Shown piece after piece: positions 24,464 to 32,421 of a DNA stretch of 64,000 bases. The stretch is taken from positions 1,116,001-1,180,000 of the forward strand of contig NC_008358.1 of NCBI RefSeq assembly GCF_000013025.1, read 5' to 3'. Below the pieces are notes generated by a model, which was not told the DNA's origin, ran no database searches, and saw only the letters and a program-made list of their open reading frames with translations. This stretch comes from Hyphomonas neptunium ATCC 15444 (GTDB taxonomy: Bacteria; Pseudomonadota; Alphaproteobacteria; Caulobacterales; Hyphomonadaceae). The position numbers were made by a program, and so were the translations under genes. How positions within the stretch are numbered: position 1 is the first letter of the stretch; each line of letters begins with the position of its first letter.

Positions 24464-25603
24464 ATGAGCCAGACCGAAATCCACGGCAGCGTGGAGGCGC
24501 GCTTTGCGCCCGTCCGCGACGCCTTCGCGCAGAACTTCACCAATGGCGGCGAAAACGGCGCCGCCTTCTGCATGACGCTGGAGGGCAAGCCCATCGTCGA
24601 CATCTGGGGCGGCTACGCAGACGAAGAACAGACCAGGCCCTGGCAGAAGGGCACGCTCGTCAACGTCTACTCCACCACCAAGACGATGACCGCCCTCACC
24701 GCCCTCTTTCTGGCAGACAAGGGCGCGCTGAAGTTTGAAGACCCCGTCGCCAAATACTGGCCCGAATTTGCCGCCGCCGGAAAGGCAGACGTCACCGTCG
24801 CCCATCTGATGAGCCACTCAGCCGGCCTCTCGGGCTGGAAGGAGCCGATTGTCCGCGAAGACCTCTACGATTGGGAAAAGGCCACCAGCCTGCTCGCGGC
24901 CCAGGAACCCTACTGGAAACCCGGCAGCGCGCCGGGCTACCACGCCATGACGCAGGGCTATCTCGTCGGTGAAGTCATCCGCCGCGTTGCGGGCGAAACA
25001 GTCGGCACCGTCTTCCGCAAGGAAATCGCCGGACCGCTGGGTGCAGACTTCCACATTGGCCTTCCGGCTACGGAAGATCACCGCGTCGCCGATCTCACGC
25101 CCCCGCCGCCCGGCGCGGGCATGGGCGAGGGCGCGGTTGATCCCCTCATCATGAACCTCATGAACCCGCCCATCAATCCGCTGGATACGCGCACCCGCGC
25201 CTGGCGCGCCGCTGAAATCCCGGCCGCAGGCGGCACAGGCAATGCCCGCTCCGTCGCGCTCGTCCACACGATCCTTGCCAATGGCGGCTATGCAAACGGC
25301 AAGCAGATCATGTCCGAGGCCGGCTGCCGCAAGGCTTTGGAATTCCAGATCGAGGGCGAAGACAAGATCCTCCGCGTCCCCGTCCGCTATGGCCTCGGCT
25401 TCGGCCTGCCCGGCGGCATCGCAAACTTTCCCAACCCCAACACCATCTTCTGGGGCGGCTATGGCGGCTCCCTCGCCGTCATCGACATGGACCAGCGCGC
25501 CACCTACGCCTACGTCATGAACAAGATGGCCCCCACCACCACGGGCGACCTGCGCGCCTTCGGCATGCTCATGGCCGCCTGGCAGGTGTTCATGGCGGGG
25601 TGA
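24464..25603 (+). CDS. Serine beta-lactamase-fold hydrolase (esterase EstB type)
   Basis: A 379-residue protein of the class C beta-lactamase/EstB esterase group. The nucleophile motif STTK is at 70-73, the tyrosine motif reads PGYHAMTQGY (about 146), and the third motif is in FWGGYGGS near residue 330. No signal peptide is seen, so it is likely cytoplasmic and an esterase or amidase, not a periplasmic beta-lactamase. The ribosome-binding site GGGGGAA precedes the ATG. It stands 102 bases after mipZ and 47 bases before tgt; no functional link is evident. Confidence 0.85.
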   Translation: MSQTEIHGSVEARFAPVRDAFAQNFTNGGENGAAFCMTLEGKPIVDIWGGYADEEQTRPWQKGTLVNVYSTTKTMTALTALFLADKGALKFEDPVAKYWPEFAAAGKADVTVAHLMSHSAGLSGWKEPIVREDLYDWEKATSLLAAQEPYWKPGSAPGYHAMTQGYLVGEVIRRVAGETVGTVFRKEIAGPLGADFHIGLPATEDHRVADLTPPPPGAGMGEGAVDPLIMNLMNPPINPLDTRTRAWRAAEIPAAGGTGNARSVALVHTILANGGYANGKQIMSEAGCRKALEFQIEGEDKILRVPVRYGLGFGLPGGIANFPNPNTIFWGGYGGSLAVIDMDQRATYAYVMNKMAPTTTGDLRAFGMLMAAWQVFMAG

Positions 25604-25624
25604 TCCGCGCAGCTTGGCTTCCAT

Positions 25625-25650
25625 GGGGCGCTCCCGTATAGGAGCGCCCC
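25625..25650 (+). promoter_or_regulatory. Perfect hairpin covering the ribosome-binding site of tgt
   Basis: GGGGCGCTCC (25625-25634), a 6-base loop, then GGAGCGCCCC (25641-25650) ending directly at the ATG of tgt. The GGAG of the 3' arm is the apparent Shine-Dalgarno sequence, so the stem would hide it. There is no following T-tract, so it does not look like a terminator of the upstream gene. Confidence 0.6.
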
Positions 25651-26790
25651 ATGGCTACGTTCCCGTTTGAAATTTCCGCCCGTGAGGGTAAGGCGCGCAC
25701 CGGGCGCCTGAAAACCCCGCGCGGCGACATCCGCACGCCCGCCTTCATGCCCGTCGGCACCGCCGGCACGGTCAAGGCCCTCTATATGGATCAGGTCCAG
25801 GGGGCGGGGGCCGACATCATCCTCGGCAACACCTACCATCTGATGCTCCGCCCCGGCGCCGAGCGCGTGCAACGCCTCGGCGGCCTGCACAAATTCTCCG
25901 GCTGGTCCGGCCCGATGCTGACCGACTCCGGCGGCTTCCAGGTCTGGTCGCTCGCCCAGCTTCGGAAGATGGACGCAGACGGCGTCACCTTCCAGAGCCA
26001 TATCGACGGCTCCACCCACCGCCTCACCCCCGCCCGCTCCATCGAAATTCAGGCAGACCTTCTGGGCGCTGACATCTCCATGCAGCTTGATGAGTGCACA
26101 AACTTTCCGTGTACGCATGAAGAGGCCGAGCGCAGCCTCGCCCTCTCCCTCAAATGGGGGGAACGCAGCCTCGACGCCTTCGGCGCCCGAGACGCACAAA
26201 CTCTCTTTGGAATCATTCAAGGCTCAAACTTCCCGGACCTGCGCGAGCGCTCCGCCAAGGGCGTCACTGCCCAAGGCTTCGGCGGCATCGCGCTCGGCGG
26301 TCTCGCCGTCGGTGAAGGCCATGACCAGATGTGCGCCACCATCGACATGACGATGCCCCATCTTCCCGATCACATGCCCCGCTATGTCATGGGCGTCGGC
26401 AAACCCATCGACCTCGTCGAAAGCGTTGCCCGCGGGATCGACATGTTCGACTGTGTCCTGCCTACCCGCTCGGGCCGCCACGGCCAGGCCTGGACCTGGG
26501 ACGGCCCCCTCAATCTCAACAACGCGAAGTTTGCCGAAGACACGAGCCCGCTCGATCCGGTGATCAACTGCCCGGCCAGCCAGGTCTATTCCCGCGCCTA
26601 CCTGCATCACCTGTTCAAGGCCGGCGAATATCTCGGTCCCATGCTCCTCTCCTGGCACAACACCGCCTTCTTCCAGGCCCTGATGGCCGAGATGCGCGCC
26701 GCCATCGCCGAAGGCCGCTTCGAAGCCCTGCGCGCAACGCTCAGCGCCGGCTGGGAAAACACGAAGTCAAAACCGAAAGCTGAAAGCTGA
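25651..26790 (+). CDS. tgt: tRNA-guanine transglycosylase, zinc site degenerate
   Basis: A 379-residue TIM-barrel enzyme that exchanges guanine 34 for preQ1 in tRNAs with GUN anticodons (queuosine pathway). Motifs are TPAFMPVGTAGTVKAL, MLTDSGGFQVWSL with the general-base Asp, FGIIQGSNFPDLRE, GGLAVGEG and FDCVLPTRSGRHG with the nucleophile Asp. The usual C-x-C-x-x-C zinc motif before YSRAYLHHL reads I-N-C-P-A-S here (about residues 307-312), so two cysteine ligands are missing; the ligand His in LLSWHN remains. The start ATG at 25651 follows a hairpin that contains the ribosome-binding site. Confidence 0.93.
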   Translation: MATFPFEISAREGKARTGRLKTPRGDIRTPAFMPVGTAGTVKALYMDQVQGAGADIILGNTYHLMLRPGAERVQRLGGLHKFSGWSGPMLTDSGGFQVWSLAQLRKMDADGVTFQSHIDGSTHRLTPARSIEIQADLLGADISMQLDECTNFPCTHEEAERSLALSLKWGERSLDAFGARDAQTLFGIIQGSNFPDLRERSAKGVTAQGFGGIALGGLAVGEGHDQMCATIDMTMPHLPDHMPRYVMGVGKPIDLVESVARGIDMFDCVLPTRSGRHGQAWTWDGPLNLNNAKFAEDTSPLDPVINCPASQVYSRAYLHHLFKAGEYLGPMLLSWHNTAFFQALMAEMRAAIAEGRFEALRATLSAGWENTKSKPKAES

Positions 26791-26800
26791 CTTCAATATG

Positions 26801-26840
26801 GCGTCATCCCGGAAATCGCGAAGCGATTATCCAGAACCCA
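26801..26840. repeat. REP-like palindromic element after tgt
   Basis: GTCATCCCGG at 26803-26812 followed by a perfect small stem (AATCGC-GAA-GCGATT, 26814-26828) and TATCCAGAACCC. The GTCATCCCGG end recurs in the element at 60348-60389. This matches the general style of dispersed intergenic palindromes in alphaproteobacteria. It may also terminate tgt transcripts. Confidence 0.5.
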
Positions 26841-26867
26841 GAATGCACGGCTCAACAGCTCGCCAGC

Positions 26868-27455
26868 CTACTTCAACTGCTCCAGCGCCTTAAAGTCCGG
26901 CTGTGCAGGCAGGGGACATCCCAACGCCTGCCCATAACCCTTCAGATACGCCCGCCGCTGCGCGCCGATCTTGAAGGCCTGATTATACTTCTTCTCATGG
27001 CTCTCCGCCCCGGTCGCCTGCCGCACGAGCCCGCGAAACGGTATCCACCCCGTCGAGACAGACCGGACCGTATCGAGCGCTGCGTTCGATGCCTCATCGG
27101 CCAGAACTTCGCTGGCGAGCCGCTCGTCCGGCGCTCCGCTGTCCCAATCCGCCCCCAGCACAGCGTCCAGCTCGGCCACATCCATGGCGATGCCGGCGCA
27201 GTTCATCTCGCTCTGTGGCCCATAGGGAGAGCTCAGCTTTGCCACAAGCTGTGGAATTTCCCGGCGGCGCAGATTGAAATCGTCCAGCGGCGCCGAGGCG
27301 GCGCTCGCCAGCCCCTCACGGGTCTGGTTGGCCGCTCCGCTCGCCATAGACATCGCGTTCTGGCCCATGGCGCTGTATTGGCTGTCATTCTGGCTCCCGC
27401 TTGCGCAGGCGGGCAGCATCAGGGCGGCGATAATCGGAAGGGCGAGGTGTCGCAT
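26868..27455 (-). CDS. Uncharacterised lipoprotein
   Basis: A 195-residue protein with a lipoprotein signal (MRHLALPIIAALMLPACASG, lipobox LPAC with Cys at 17). A Ser/Ala/Met-rich linker follows (QYSAMGQNAMSMASGAANQT), then a helical domain with two further cysteines (EMNCAGIAMDV and ALGCPLP) that could pair in the periplasm. The centre has a positively charged segment ESHEKKYNQAFKIGAQRRAYLKGY. I do not recognise a family of known function. It is a single gene between tgt and tRNA-Lys, transcribed leftward toward the REP-like element. Confidence 0.7.
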   Translation of the reverse strand: MRHLALPIIAALMLPACASGSQNDSQYSAMGQNAMSMASGAANQTREGLASAASAPLDDFNLRRREIPQLVAKLSSPYGPQSEMNCAGIAMDVAELDAVLGADWDSGAPDERLASEVLADEASNAALDTVRSVSTGWIPFRGLVRQATGAESHEKKYNQAFKIGAQRRAYLKGYGQALGCPLPAQPDFKALEQLK

Positions 27456-27570
27456 TCACCAAAGAGATGTGAAAAATATGGCCACATCAAGCCGCTGCGT
27501 GCAGGGAAGTGTTGACCGCCTCCGACTCCCGGCCTAAATGGCCGCTTCGGTCGTTTCAGGCCGTCCGGTC

Positions 27571-27646
27571 GTGCCCATAGCTCAGCTGGTAGAGCAACTG
27601 ACTTTTAATCAGTAGGTCACAGGTTCGAACCCTGTTGGGCACACCA
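27571..27646 (+). tRNA. tRNA-Lys (anticodon UUU)
   Basis: A complete cloverleaf: acceptor GTGCCCA/TGGGCAC, D arm GCTC/GAGC, anticodon stem ACTGA/TCAGT around loop CTTTTAA (anticodon TTT), T arm ACAGG-TTCGAAC-CCTGT, discriminator A and encoded CCA. It stands alone between two leftward genes. Confidence 0.97.
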
Positions 27647-27718
27647 AAAACTCCTTGAATTCAAACCACATACCAGCGCTCCGCCCTTCCTTGAGAGCGG
27701 CGCGGTAAACGCTCACAA

Positions 27719-28120
27719 TCAGCGCCCGGCGCGCTTGGCGATATGGCGTTCCAGAAGCCGCCGGTTCTTGGCATGGGCATGGTGGGCAAAGTCAAAGATG
27801 TCGCCGACCAGCGGTATCGCGCCGATCACCACATCCACGCCGAGATTCCAGAGAATCCGCCAGCGCACATGCCAGGGCAGCTTGTGGTCTGACGCGATCT
27901 TGAGCGCATACATGCCCATTGCGCCGGTCACCACGTCACCCACCACCGGTATGAGGCCGATGATCCCGTCCAGACCGAACCGGAACGGGATACCCGGAAG
28001 CGCAAATTGCCGGTCGAGCAGATGCGACATCCGCGTAAACGCCGCCATCGCCTCCGCCTCTTCAGCGGTCATACCGGGCAGGGCAGGCGGCGGAGCATCA
28101 GGATACGGGGCGGGGCGCAT
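27719..28120 (-). CDS. DUF4112-family membrane protein
   Basis: A 133-residue protein resembling DUF4112 proteins. The core is IPFRFGLDGIIGLIPVVGDV, then a second hydrophobic repeat GVDVVIGAIPLVGDIFDFAHHAHAKN, giving two hairpin-like membrane segments with the repeated pattern IxxxPxxGD. The function is unknown. It follows the 10-base-phased GGACA array on the same strand, with the array ending about 50 bases upstream of this start. The proline-rich first 20 residues suggest that the true start could be slightly further in. Confidence 0.75.
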   Translation of the reverse strand: MRPAPYPDAPPPALPGMTAEEAEAMAAFTRMSHLLDRQFALPGIPFRFGLDGIIGLIPVVGDVVTGAMGMYALKIASDHKLPWHVRWRILWNLGVDVVIGAIPLVGDIFDFAHHAHAKNRRLLERHIAKRAGR

Positions 28121-28170
28121 GCCTCAACAATTCCCGGCATGCGCGTTGGTTCCCAAGGGGCGTCTCAAAC

Positions 28171-28268
28171 TGTCCCATTTTGTCCAGGTTTGTCCAAGCT
28201 TGCCCGGGTTTGTCCGGCAATTGTCCGCGCCTGCGCCCGTTTTGGCGCCAAACTGTCCAGTTTTGTCC
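28171..28268 (-). repeat. Phased GGACA array 1 (period 10-11 bases)
   Basis: On the + strand TGTCC begins at 28171, 28181, 28191, 28211, 28222, 28254 and 28264, with the variant TGCCC at 28201. The spacing is 10 or 11 bases throughout, apart from one 32-base step. Read on the - strand this is GGACA repeats in the coding direction of both flanking genes, lying between the acyl-CoA dehydrogenase stop and the DUF4112 start. Similar arrays occur at 41932 and 52890. Confidence 0.75.
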
Positions 28269-28301
28269 AGAAAAATCAGGGTATTGAGGTTTCTCTGAGT
28301 T

Positions 28302-29477
28302 TCAGAGCCCCAAAACCCCCTTCGCAATGATGTTCCGCTGAACCTCATTCGATCCGCCATAGATCGACCCCGCCCGGTTGTTGAGATAGCGGGGCATCGC
28401 CGTCACCAGCTCCGCCGGTCCAATGGGCGCCACATTGCCCAGCGGATGCACCGCTTCCAGCTGCTGAACGCCGCCATACATCCCGCTCGCCAGCACGCCG
28501 AGTTCATCCACCGCCTGCATCAGCTCCGTCCGCTGGATCTTCAGCATCGACGCGGCCGGCCCCGGCGGCTTTCCGCTGGAAACCGCCGAGAGAATGCGTT
28601 GCTCCGTGCCCTTGATGGCCTCCACGCGGGTGCCAAGATCTGCCGCCAGCCGCATCAGGTCAGGGCATCCAAGCCCCGTCACATAGCGCTGCAGCCGGCC
28701 GAGCCCGGCCTCCAGCCCGGCGGACGATCCGCCGGAACGCTCGAATTCCAAAAGGTATTTTGCCACCGACCAGCCATCATTCTCCTCGCCGAGCCGGCCA
28801 GACCTGGGCACCCGCACATCGTCGAAGAACACCTGGTTCAGCTCATGCTCGCCCGCGAGGGTAATGATCGGGTCCACCTTGATACCGGGGATAGACATGT
28901 CGAGCAGGAGGAAGGTTATCCCCTTCTGCGCCTTGGCCTCGGGGTCGGTCCGCACCAGGCAGAACATCTTGTTGGCGTGGTGGGCATGGGTGGTCCAGAT
29001 CTTCGTGCCGTTCAGCACATAATCGTCCCCATCACTCACCGCCCGAAGCTGCAAAGACGCCAGGTCCGACCCCGATCCCGGCTCTGAATAGCCCTGGCAC
29101 CAATAGTCCTCCCCGGAGAGAATACGCGGCAGGTAATGGGCTTTCTGCTCGGGCGTGCCGTACCCAATGATGCAGGGCCCAACCATACCCAGCCCCATAG
29201 GCGCCAGCCCCGGCGCGCCCGCGCGGGCGCACTCGCTGGCAAAGATATATCGCTGCATCTCGGTCCAGCCCGTGCCACCATATTCCTTCGGCCAATGCGG
29301 GGCGACCCAGCCGCGCTCATGCAGAATGCGCTGCCAGGGCAGGGTGAATTCCGGCTCGATGAACACGCTGGTGGCCAGCCGCCCGGCAGCGGCGAGTTCC
29401 GGGCTCAGCTTGTCCCGAAGGAAGGCTCGCACTTCTTGCTGAAATTCAATATCCTGCGATGACAGATCTAGTCTCAT
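28302..29477 (-). CDS. Acyl-CoA dehydrogenase family protein
   Basis: A 391-residue flavoenzyme. N-terminal helical domain MRLDLSSQDIEFQQEVRAFL; the middle beta-domain has YWCQGYSEPGSGSDLASLQL and WTTHAHHANKMFCLVRTD for FAD and acyl binding; the C-terminal helices end RAGSIYGGSNEVQRNIIAKG. The catalytic-base position cannot be assigned with certainty. The group oxidises the alpha-beta bond of acyl-CoA thioesters, and this subtype is common in steroid and branched-chain degradation. The start is ATG at 29477 behind GGGAGG. It is divergent from the LuxR gene with 97 bases between, so that regulator is a plausible controller. Confidence 0.92.
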   Translation of the reverse strand: MRLDLSSQDIEFQQEVRAFLRDKLSPELAAAGRLATSVFIEPEFTLPWQRILHERGWVAPHWPKEYGGTGWTEMQRYIFASECARAGAPGLAPMGLGMVGPCIIGYGTPEQKAHYLPRILSGEDYWCQGYSEPGSGSDLASLQLRAVSDGDDYVLNGTKIWTTHAHHANKMFCLVRTDPEAKAQKGITFLLLDMSIPGIKVDPIITLAGEHELNQVFFDDVRVPRSGRLGEENDGWSVAKYLLEFERSGGSSAGLEAGLGRLQRYVTGLGCPDLMRLAADLGTRVEAIKGTEQRILSAVSSGKPPGPAASMLKIQRTELMQAVDELGVLASGMYGGVQQLEAVHPLGNVAPIGPAELVTAMPRYLNNRAGSIYGGSNEVQRNIIAKGVLGL

Positions 29478-29574
29478 GGTCGCGCCTCCCGGCTTATTAT
29501 CTCTGGCTTCCCTCATGACAGAGCAAGCAAGACAGCATGGGGCAAGCTGACGGAATTGATAGGGCTCGCCAAAA

Positions 29575-30339
29575 ATGGACAGTGCTGGTCCGCAGGATAC
29601 CTTCAGCGAGGTAATGGATCTCGCCCGCCGGATCGACGCGGTGGGCCGCGAAACCGGCCTGCCTTACGTCGCGGTCAGCGCTGATCTCAGCGATCCATCG
29701 CCGATGATCGGCGCCGATGGGCGGCCGCTGGCGGAGACGGTTTTCCGCTGGGTCGATCCGGGGCTCGCCTACTGGAAAGATCGTGCTTTTGCGCTGCGGG
29801 CGGGGATTATTCGCGTCGTCCGGGTGTGTGGAGAGCCGTTCTGTTATCATGGGGGCAAGATGCACAGCTGGCGCCAGGTGCGCGCGCTGGAAGCGGTCAA
29901 CCGCAAGATCGATCCGGAGGCTTACGGGTCCTATGGCGTGCAGGGGGCGATCGTTGCGCCGATCCATTCGCCGATGGGGGTGATCGGCGCGGTCGTCTGG
30001 GCGACGGATGACGAAGCCGTTGATGTGTCAGGGATTTTTGAGGCGCGGGGCGCGGAGCTTTACATGCTCGCGCTGAAATTCCTGTCGGCTTACAAAGACG
30101 CGGTGTTGCCGTCGGCGGACCCGGAAATGGTGGAATTCACCCGCCGGGAAATCCAGTGCCTTAAATGGGCGGCGGCGGGGAAAACCGATTCCGAAATCGC
30201 CACGATCATGGGCGTTTCAGCCCCCACCATCCGCTTTCACATGACCAATGCCAGCCGCAAGCTGGGCGTTTCGGGCCGCTCTCAGACGATCCGTCTGGCC
30301 ACCACGCTGGGCTATATCGGGCAGGGCGGCGGGGCCTGA
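29575..30339 (+). CDS. LuxR-family regulator with autoinducer-binding-like domain
   Basis: A 254-residue protein. Residues about 20-165 form a domain of the LuxR ligand-binding type (aromatic-rich: FRWVDPGLAYWKDRAF, HSWRQVRALE, VQGAIVAPIHSPMGVIGAVV). A C-terminal LuxR/NarL helix-turn-helix lies at 183-240 (FTRREIQCLKWAAAGKTDSEIATIM, TIRFHMTNASRKLGV). No acyl-homoserine-lactone synthase gene lies in the window, so it is a LuxR solo as far as seen. It is divergent from the acyl-CoA dehydrogenase gene and may respond to an acyl compound. The start ATG at 29575 has no strong ribosome-binding site. Confidence 0.85.
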   Translation: MDSAGPQDTFSEVMDLARRIDAVGRETGLPYVAVSADLSDPSPMIGADGRPLAETVFRWVDPGLAYWKDRAFALRAGIIRVVRVCGEPFCYHGGKMHSWRQVRALEAVNRKIDPEAYGSYGVQGAIVAPIHSPMGVIGAVVWATDDEAVDVSGIFEARGAELYMLALKFLSAYKDAVLPSADPEMVEFTRREIQCLKWAAAGKTDSEIATIMGVSAPTIRFHMTNASRKLGVSGRSQTIRLATTLGYIGQGGGA

Positions 30340-30350
30340 AAAGCCTCCAA

Positions 30351-30377
30351 AAAAACTCCAACGCCGTTGGAGTTTTT
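30351..30377. terminator. Bidirectional terminator between the LuxR and Mur ligase genes
   Basis: A 12-base perfect stem AAAAACTCCAAC / GTTGGAGTTTTT with loop GCC. A-run and T-run on opposite sides allow it to end both converging transcripts; its last base overlaps the stop codon of the leftward Mur ligase gene. Confidence 0.9.
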
Positions 30378-31786
30378 CAGGCGCCCGCGCGCGCCTTGAA
30401 GGTGGCGAGCAATTCCTGCGCGAAGACGGTGAGGGTATCATCGCGGGCGCCCATGACGAGGATGCGGTCGCCCGGCTTTGCCAGTTCGAACAGGCGCGCG
30501 CCGCAGGCGGCCCGGTCGCCCAGCGCGTGGGCCTCGCGGCCAAGGGCGCGGATGTCTGCGGCAAGGTCCTGGCTGCCGACCGAGCGGTCTACTGTGCCGC
30601 CGAAGTAAGCCGGCTCGGGCATCAGGAGGATGTCTTCGGCGTCCAGATTCTCGGCAAAACAGGCCGCAAACTCGCGCCGCATGTTGCGCAAGGGGCCAAA
30701 GCCGTGGGGCTGGAACATCACCAGCACGCGGCCGGGGAACTGGTTCACGGTGCGCAGGGTGGCGGCGATCTTGTCCGGGTTGTGCCCGAAATCGTCGATG
30801 ACCGTCACGCCGCCTTCCGTGCCGATTACATCGAAGCGGCGGGAGATGCCCGCGAAGCTGGCGAGAGCCTTGGCAGCCTCTGCCAGCGTGACGCCGCAGG
30901 CGAGCGTGGCGGCAATAGCGGCCAGCACGTTTGAGACGTTGTGGCGCCCCGGCGTGGCGAGGCGAATGGGGGCGGTGGCGCCGGATGTCTGGTCGTGTAC
31001 GGAGAAAGTGATGTGGGTGGGCGCGGGCGCGATGTTCTGCGCCGTGAGGCGGGCGGCGGGGTTCTCGAGGCTGTAGGTGACCGCCCCCGGAAAGTCCCCG
31101 GCCATCCGCGCGGTCTCGTCATTGTCGAGGTTCAGCACGACGGTTTCGGCGCGGGCCGCAAAGCCGCCGAAGAGGGCGCGCAACTCGTCCATGGATTTAT
31201 GGTCGAGCGAGATGTTCGAGACGACCGCAACGCGCGGGTTGTACCCGGCAATCGAGCCGTCGCTTTCGTCCACTTCGGAGACGAAGATGCCGCTGGCGCC
31301 CACCAGCGAGCTGGCGAAGAGGGCGTCCGGTGTCTGGAAGTTCTTCATCACGGCGCCGTTCATCACGGTCGGGCTTTTGCCGGCGTGGTGGAGTATCCAG
31401 GCGATCATACCGGTGGTGGTGGACTTGCCGCTCGTACCCGCCACGCCGATGGCTGTGGGCGCGGCGTTGAAGAGGGCAGACAGCATCTGCGCCCGGCTCA
31501 TCCGCCGCGCGCCGACGCGCAGGGCGGCGGCAATATCGGGCACAGTGTCTTCCACGGCGGCCGATGCCACGACGACCTGCTCGGCGCTCGTCACGCCGCT
31601 GCCATCCTGCGGGAAAAGGCGGATGCCCTTGCTGCGCAGATAGTCAAACTTTGCTTGCGTGCGCCCCTGATCGAGCGACCGGTCCGAGCCTTCGATGATG
31701 TGGCCCTGATCGAGCAGGATCAACGCCAGCGGCAACATGCCGGAGCCGCCGATGCCGCAAAAGAAGTAGCGCGTGGGGTGAGTCAT
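30377..31786 (-). CDS. Mur ligase family protein (MurC/Mpl-like)
   Basis: A 469-residue Mur ligase. The N-terminal Rossmann domain reads YFFCGIGGSGMLPLALILL and GSDRS, the central ATPase domain GVAGTSGKSTTTGMIAWIL (P-loop) with VSEVDESDGSI and the metal-binding SNISLDHK, and the C-terminal domain VIDDFGHNPDKIAATL and MFQPHGFGPLRNMRREF. It resembles MurC, which adds L-Ala to UDP-MurNAc, and Mpl, which re-attaches recycled tripeptide. No cell-wall cluster is nearby, so it is an orphan member, more likely recycling or specialised. The start is ATG at 31786 (MTHPTRYFF); the longer frame adds 13 unrelated residues. Confidence 0.82.
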   Translation of the reverse strand: MTHPTRYFFCGIGGSGMLPLALILLDQGHIIEGSDRSLDQGRTQAKFDYLRSKGIRLFPQDGSGVTSAEQVVVASAAVEDTVPDIAAALRVGARRMSRAQMLSALFNAAPTAIGVAGTSGKSTTTGMIAWILHHAGKSPTVMNGAVMKNFQTPDALFASSLVGASGIFVSEVDESDGSIAGYNPRVAVVSNISLDHKSMDELRALFGGFAARAETVVLNLDNDETARMAGDFPGAVTYSLENPAARLTAQNIAPAPTHITFSVHDQTSGATAPIRLATPGRHNVSNVLAAIAATLACGVTLAEAAKALASFAGISRRFDVIGTEGGVTVIDDFGHNPDKIAATLRTVNQFPGRVLVMFQPHGFGPLRNMRREFAACFAENLDAEDILLMPEPAYFGGTVDRSVGSQDLAADIRALGREAHALGDRAACGARLFELAKPGDRILVMGARDDTLTVFAQELLATFKARAGA

Positions 31787-31894
31787 GGTTGGGAGCTTAT
31801 AACAGGGGGATGTAGAGCTACACATCAGTGAATTATGTTACTTTTCGTATCGCGCATAACTATTTGAAACTCACATCTCGAGCGGGCGCGTGAA

Positions 31895-32407
31895 ATGATC
31901 GAAGCAGGTTGCATTGAAGAACTTTTGGGTGAATTGCAAAGTTTAGAGCCGCAGCCTCGCATTATTACGATTGATGGCTGGCCAAATGCGGGAAAATCCA
32001 CACTGGCGACGAATTTGGCTGCCCTCATAGGGGCTGCGCATTTGGATCTCGACACCTTTCTGATTGAGGATCAAGGAGTGTTCGTCGAAGCAATTCGATA
32101 TGAAGAACTTCAAGCTGCGATAGATATTTCACCCGCCCCTTTGATAATCTCCGGGGTATGTATGTTAGCAGTCTTGGAGCGTATTTCCCTGGCACCTGAC
32201 TGCAAAATTTACCTCAAGCGAATGGCTAGTTGGGGGTGGGCAGACCAAGATGAAATTGAAGGCCAGATGCTAGAGATTGTTGCCGAGGCTCTTGGTAAAC
32301 AGGTTTCTGAATACCTATTACCGGTTGAGGTTCGTGCGTATCACACCAATCAAGTGCCGCATGAAAAAGCTGATATTGTTTTCCTGCGCTATGAATGCCC
32401 CGATTGA
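31895..32407 (+). CDS. AT-rich P-loop kinase-like protein
   Basis: A 170-residue protein. The Walker A motif is in IITIDGWPNAGKSTLATNLA (Gly-x-x-x-x-Gly-Lys-Ser), followed by AAHLDLDTFLIEDQGVFVEA, with an acidic LDLDTF like that of uridine-kinase/phosphoribulokinase-type P-loop kinases, and PLIISGVCMLAVLERI, which fits the pattern where such kinases place their second acidic or hydrophobic strand. The substrate is unknown. Two 60-base lines counted in it (31921 and 32101) are about 45-47 percent GC, clearly below the neighbouring genes, suggesting recent acquisition. The ATG at 31895 has no obvious ribosome-binding site. It lies 14 bases before the LD-carboxypeptidase gene on the same strand. 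Confidence 0.65.
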   Translation: MIEAGCIEELLGELQSLEPQPRIITIDGWPNAGKSTLATNLAALIGAAHLDLDTFLIEDQGVFVEAIRYEELQAAIDISPAPLIISGVCMLAVLERISLAPDCKIYLKRMASWGWADQDEIEGQMLEIVAEALGKQVSEYLLPVEVRAYHTNQVPHEKADIVFLRYECPD

Positions 32408-32421
32408 TCTGAAAGAACATT

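Noticed and set aside
24464-25603. Class C beta-lactamase (antibiotic resistance)
   Set aside because: The motifs fit the fold, but there is no export signal and the sequence resembles EstB-type esterases, so resistance is not supported.
28171-28268. CRISPR array
   Set aside because: The repeat unit is only five conserved bases every 10-11 bases with no spacer-repeat structure and no cas genes.
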